A stretch of DNA of 64,000 nucleotides from Roseivivax sp. THAF197b (GTDB taxonomy: Bacteria > Pseudomonadota > Alphaproteobacteria > Rhodobacterales > Rhodobacteraceae). Below, in pieces: positions 63,946-64,000 of the stretch (position 1 is its first letter; every line of letters begins with the position of its first letter). Location: positions 534,001 to 598,000 of the forward strand of contig NZ_CP045318.1 of the NCBI RefSeq assembly GCF_009363255.1, read 5' to 3'. The notes beneath the pieces are model-generated. The model did no database searches, had not been told where the DNA came from, and saw nothing but the letters and a program-made list of their open reading frames with translations. Position numbers and translations under genes: made by a program.

Positions 63946-64000
63946 TTAAGACACCTCCTCCGGGAAGTGCTGCATCACCAGCCGAATGGGGTTGGGCGCC
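63946..64000 (-). CDS. Possible C-terminus of a gene entering from the right
   Basis: On the minus strand the last bases read APNPIRLVMQHFPEEVS followed by TAA (63946-63948). Codon choice fits the other genes and a structure-rich repeat follows. With only 17 residues no family can be assigned and chance is possible. Confidence 0.3.
   Translation of the reverse strand, partial: APNPIRLVMQHFPEEVS

Noticed and set aside
1..64000. CRISPR arrays, insertion sequences or prophage
   Set aside because: No regularly spaced direct repeats, transposase, integrase or phage structural genes are visible anywhere in the window.

Overview
The window is GC-rich, densely packed chromosomal DNA from an alphaproteobacterium, most likely a Rhodobacterales (Roseobacter-group) species. 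The evidence is gene content and style: a fused MrpAB antiporter subunit, a Roseobacter-type Hint-domain protein, an LpxR-like outer-membrane protein, PCu(A)C behind a DUF2946-like partner, DUF2189 and DUF421 proteins, MeaB and PrpE, and many ATGA, GTGA and TGATG gene junctions. No rRNA, tRNA, insertion sequence, prophage or CRISPR array was found.

Layout. 1-10.4 kb: the end of an IclR regulator, then one co-directional acyl-CoA catabolic cluster (hydratase/3-hydroxyacyl-CoA dehydrogenase, thiolase, two unlike acyl-CoA dehydrogenases, hotdog thioesterase, crotonase, NPD-like flavoprotein, acyl-CoA ligase). 10.4-12.6 kb (minus): a sulfur module of periplasmic rhodanese, YeeE/YedE transporter and a coupled 56-residue protein. 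13.0-19.1 kb: the Mrp Na+/H+ antiporter operon. 19.2-26.7 kb: LpxR-like protein, Hint protein, SH3 protein, 2-hydroxyacid dehydrogenase with a coupled membrane protein, gamma-glutamyltransferase and a glutathione transferase. 26.7-28.0 kb: a less GC-rich accessory patch with one Imm11-like gene. 28.0-31.0 kb (minus): leuA behind a leucine-rich leader peptide, and a fatty-acid desaturase. 31.5-37.8 kb: argD, argF, hrpB, meaB, rpmB. 37.8-48.5 kb: mostly single housekeeping genes (DUF2189, PCu(A)C, sirtuin, LMW phosphatase, lepA, acylphosphatase, hydrolase, cupin, glyA, nadK). 48.7-51.0 kb: a repeat array, an animal-type haem peroxidase and a DUF421 protein. 51-53 kb: prpE with a promoter region full of TTTGCAAA-like sites. 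53-56.3 kb: sulfotransferase, a 51-residue protein, an M48-like protein without HExxH, and a Pro/Ala-rich exported protein. 56.4-61.0 kb (minus): the nucleoside salvage operon cdd-deoA-deoB-add-upp. 61.2-63.5 kb: malic enzyme, followed by a REP/MITE-like inverted repeat and a second long inverted repeat.

How it fits together. The first cluster should activate a carboxylic acid and beta-oxidise it; its substrate cannot be read from sequence. PrpE and MeaB suggest propionate use through methylmalonyl-CoA, and malic enzyme links the TCA cycle to pyruvate and NADPH. The most interesting non-coding signals are the probable leu attenuator, the prpE operator cluster, the T-tract/terminator repeats before the peroxidase, and several long perfect inverted repeats at gene ends.
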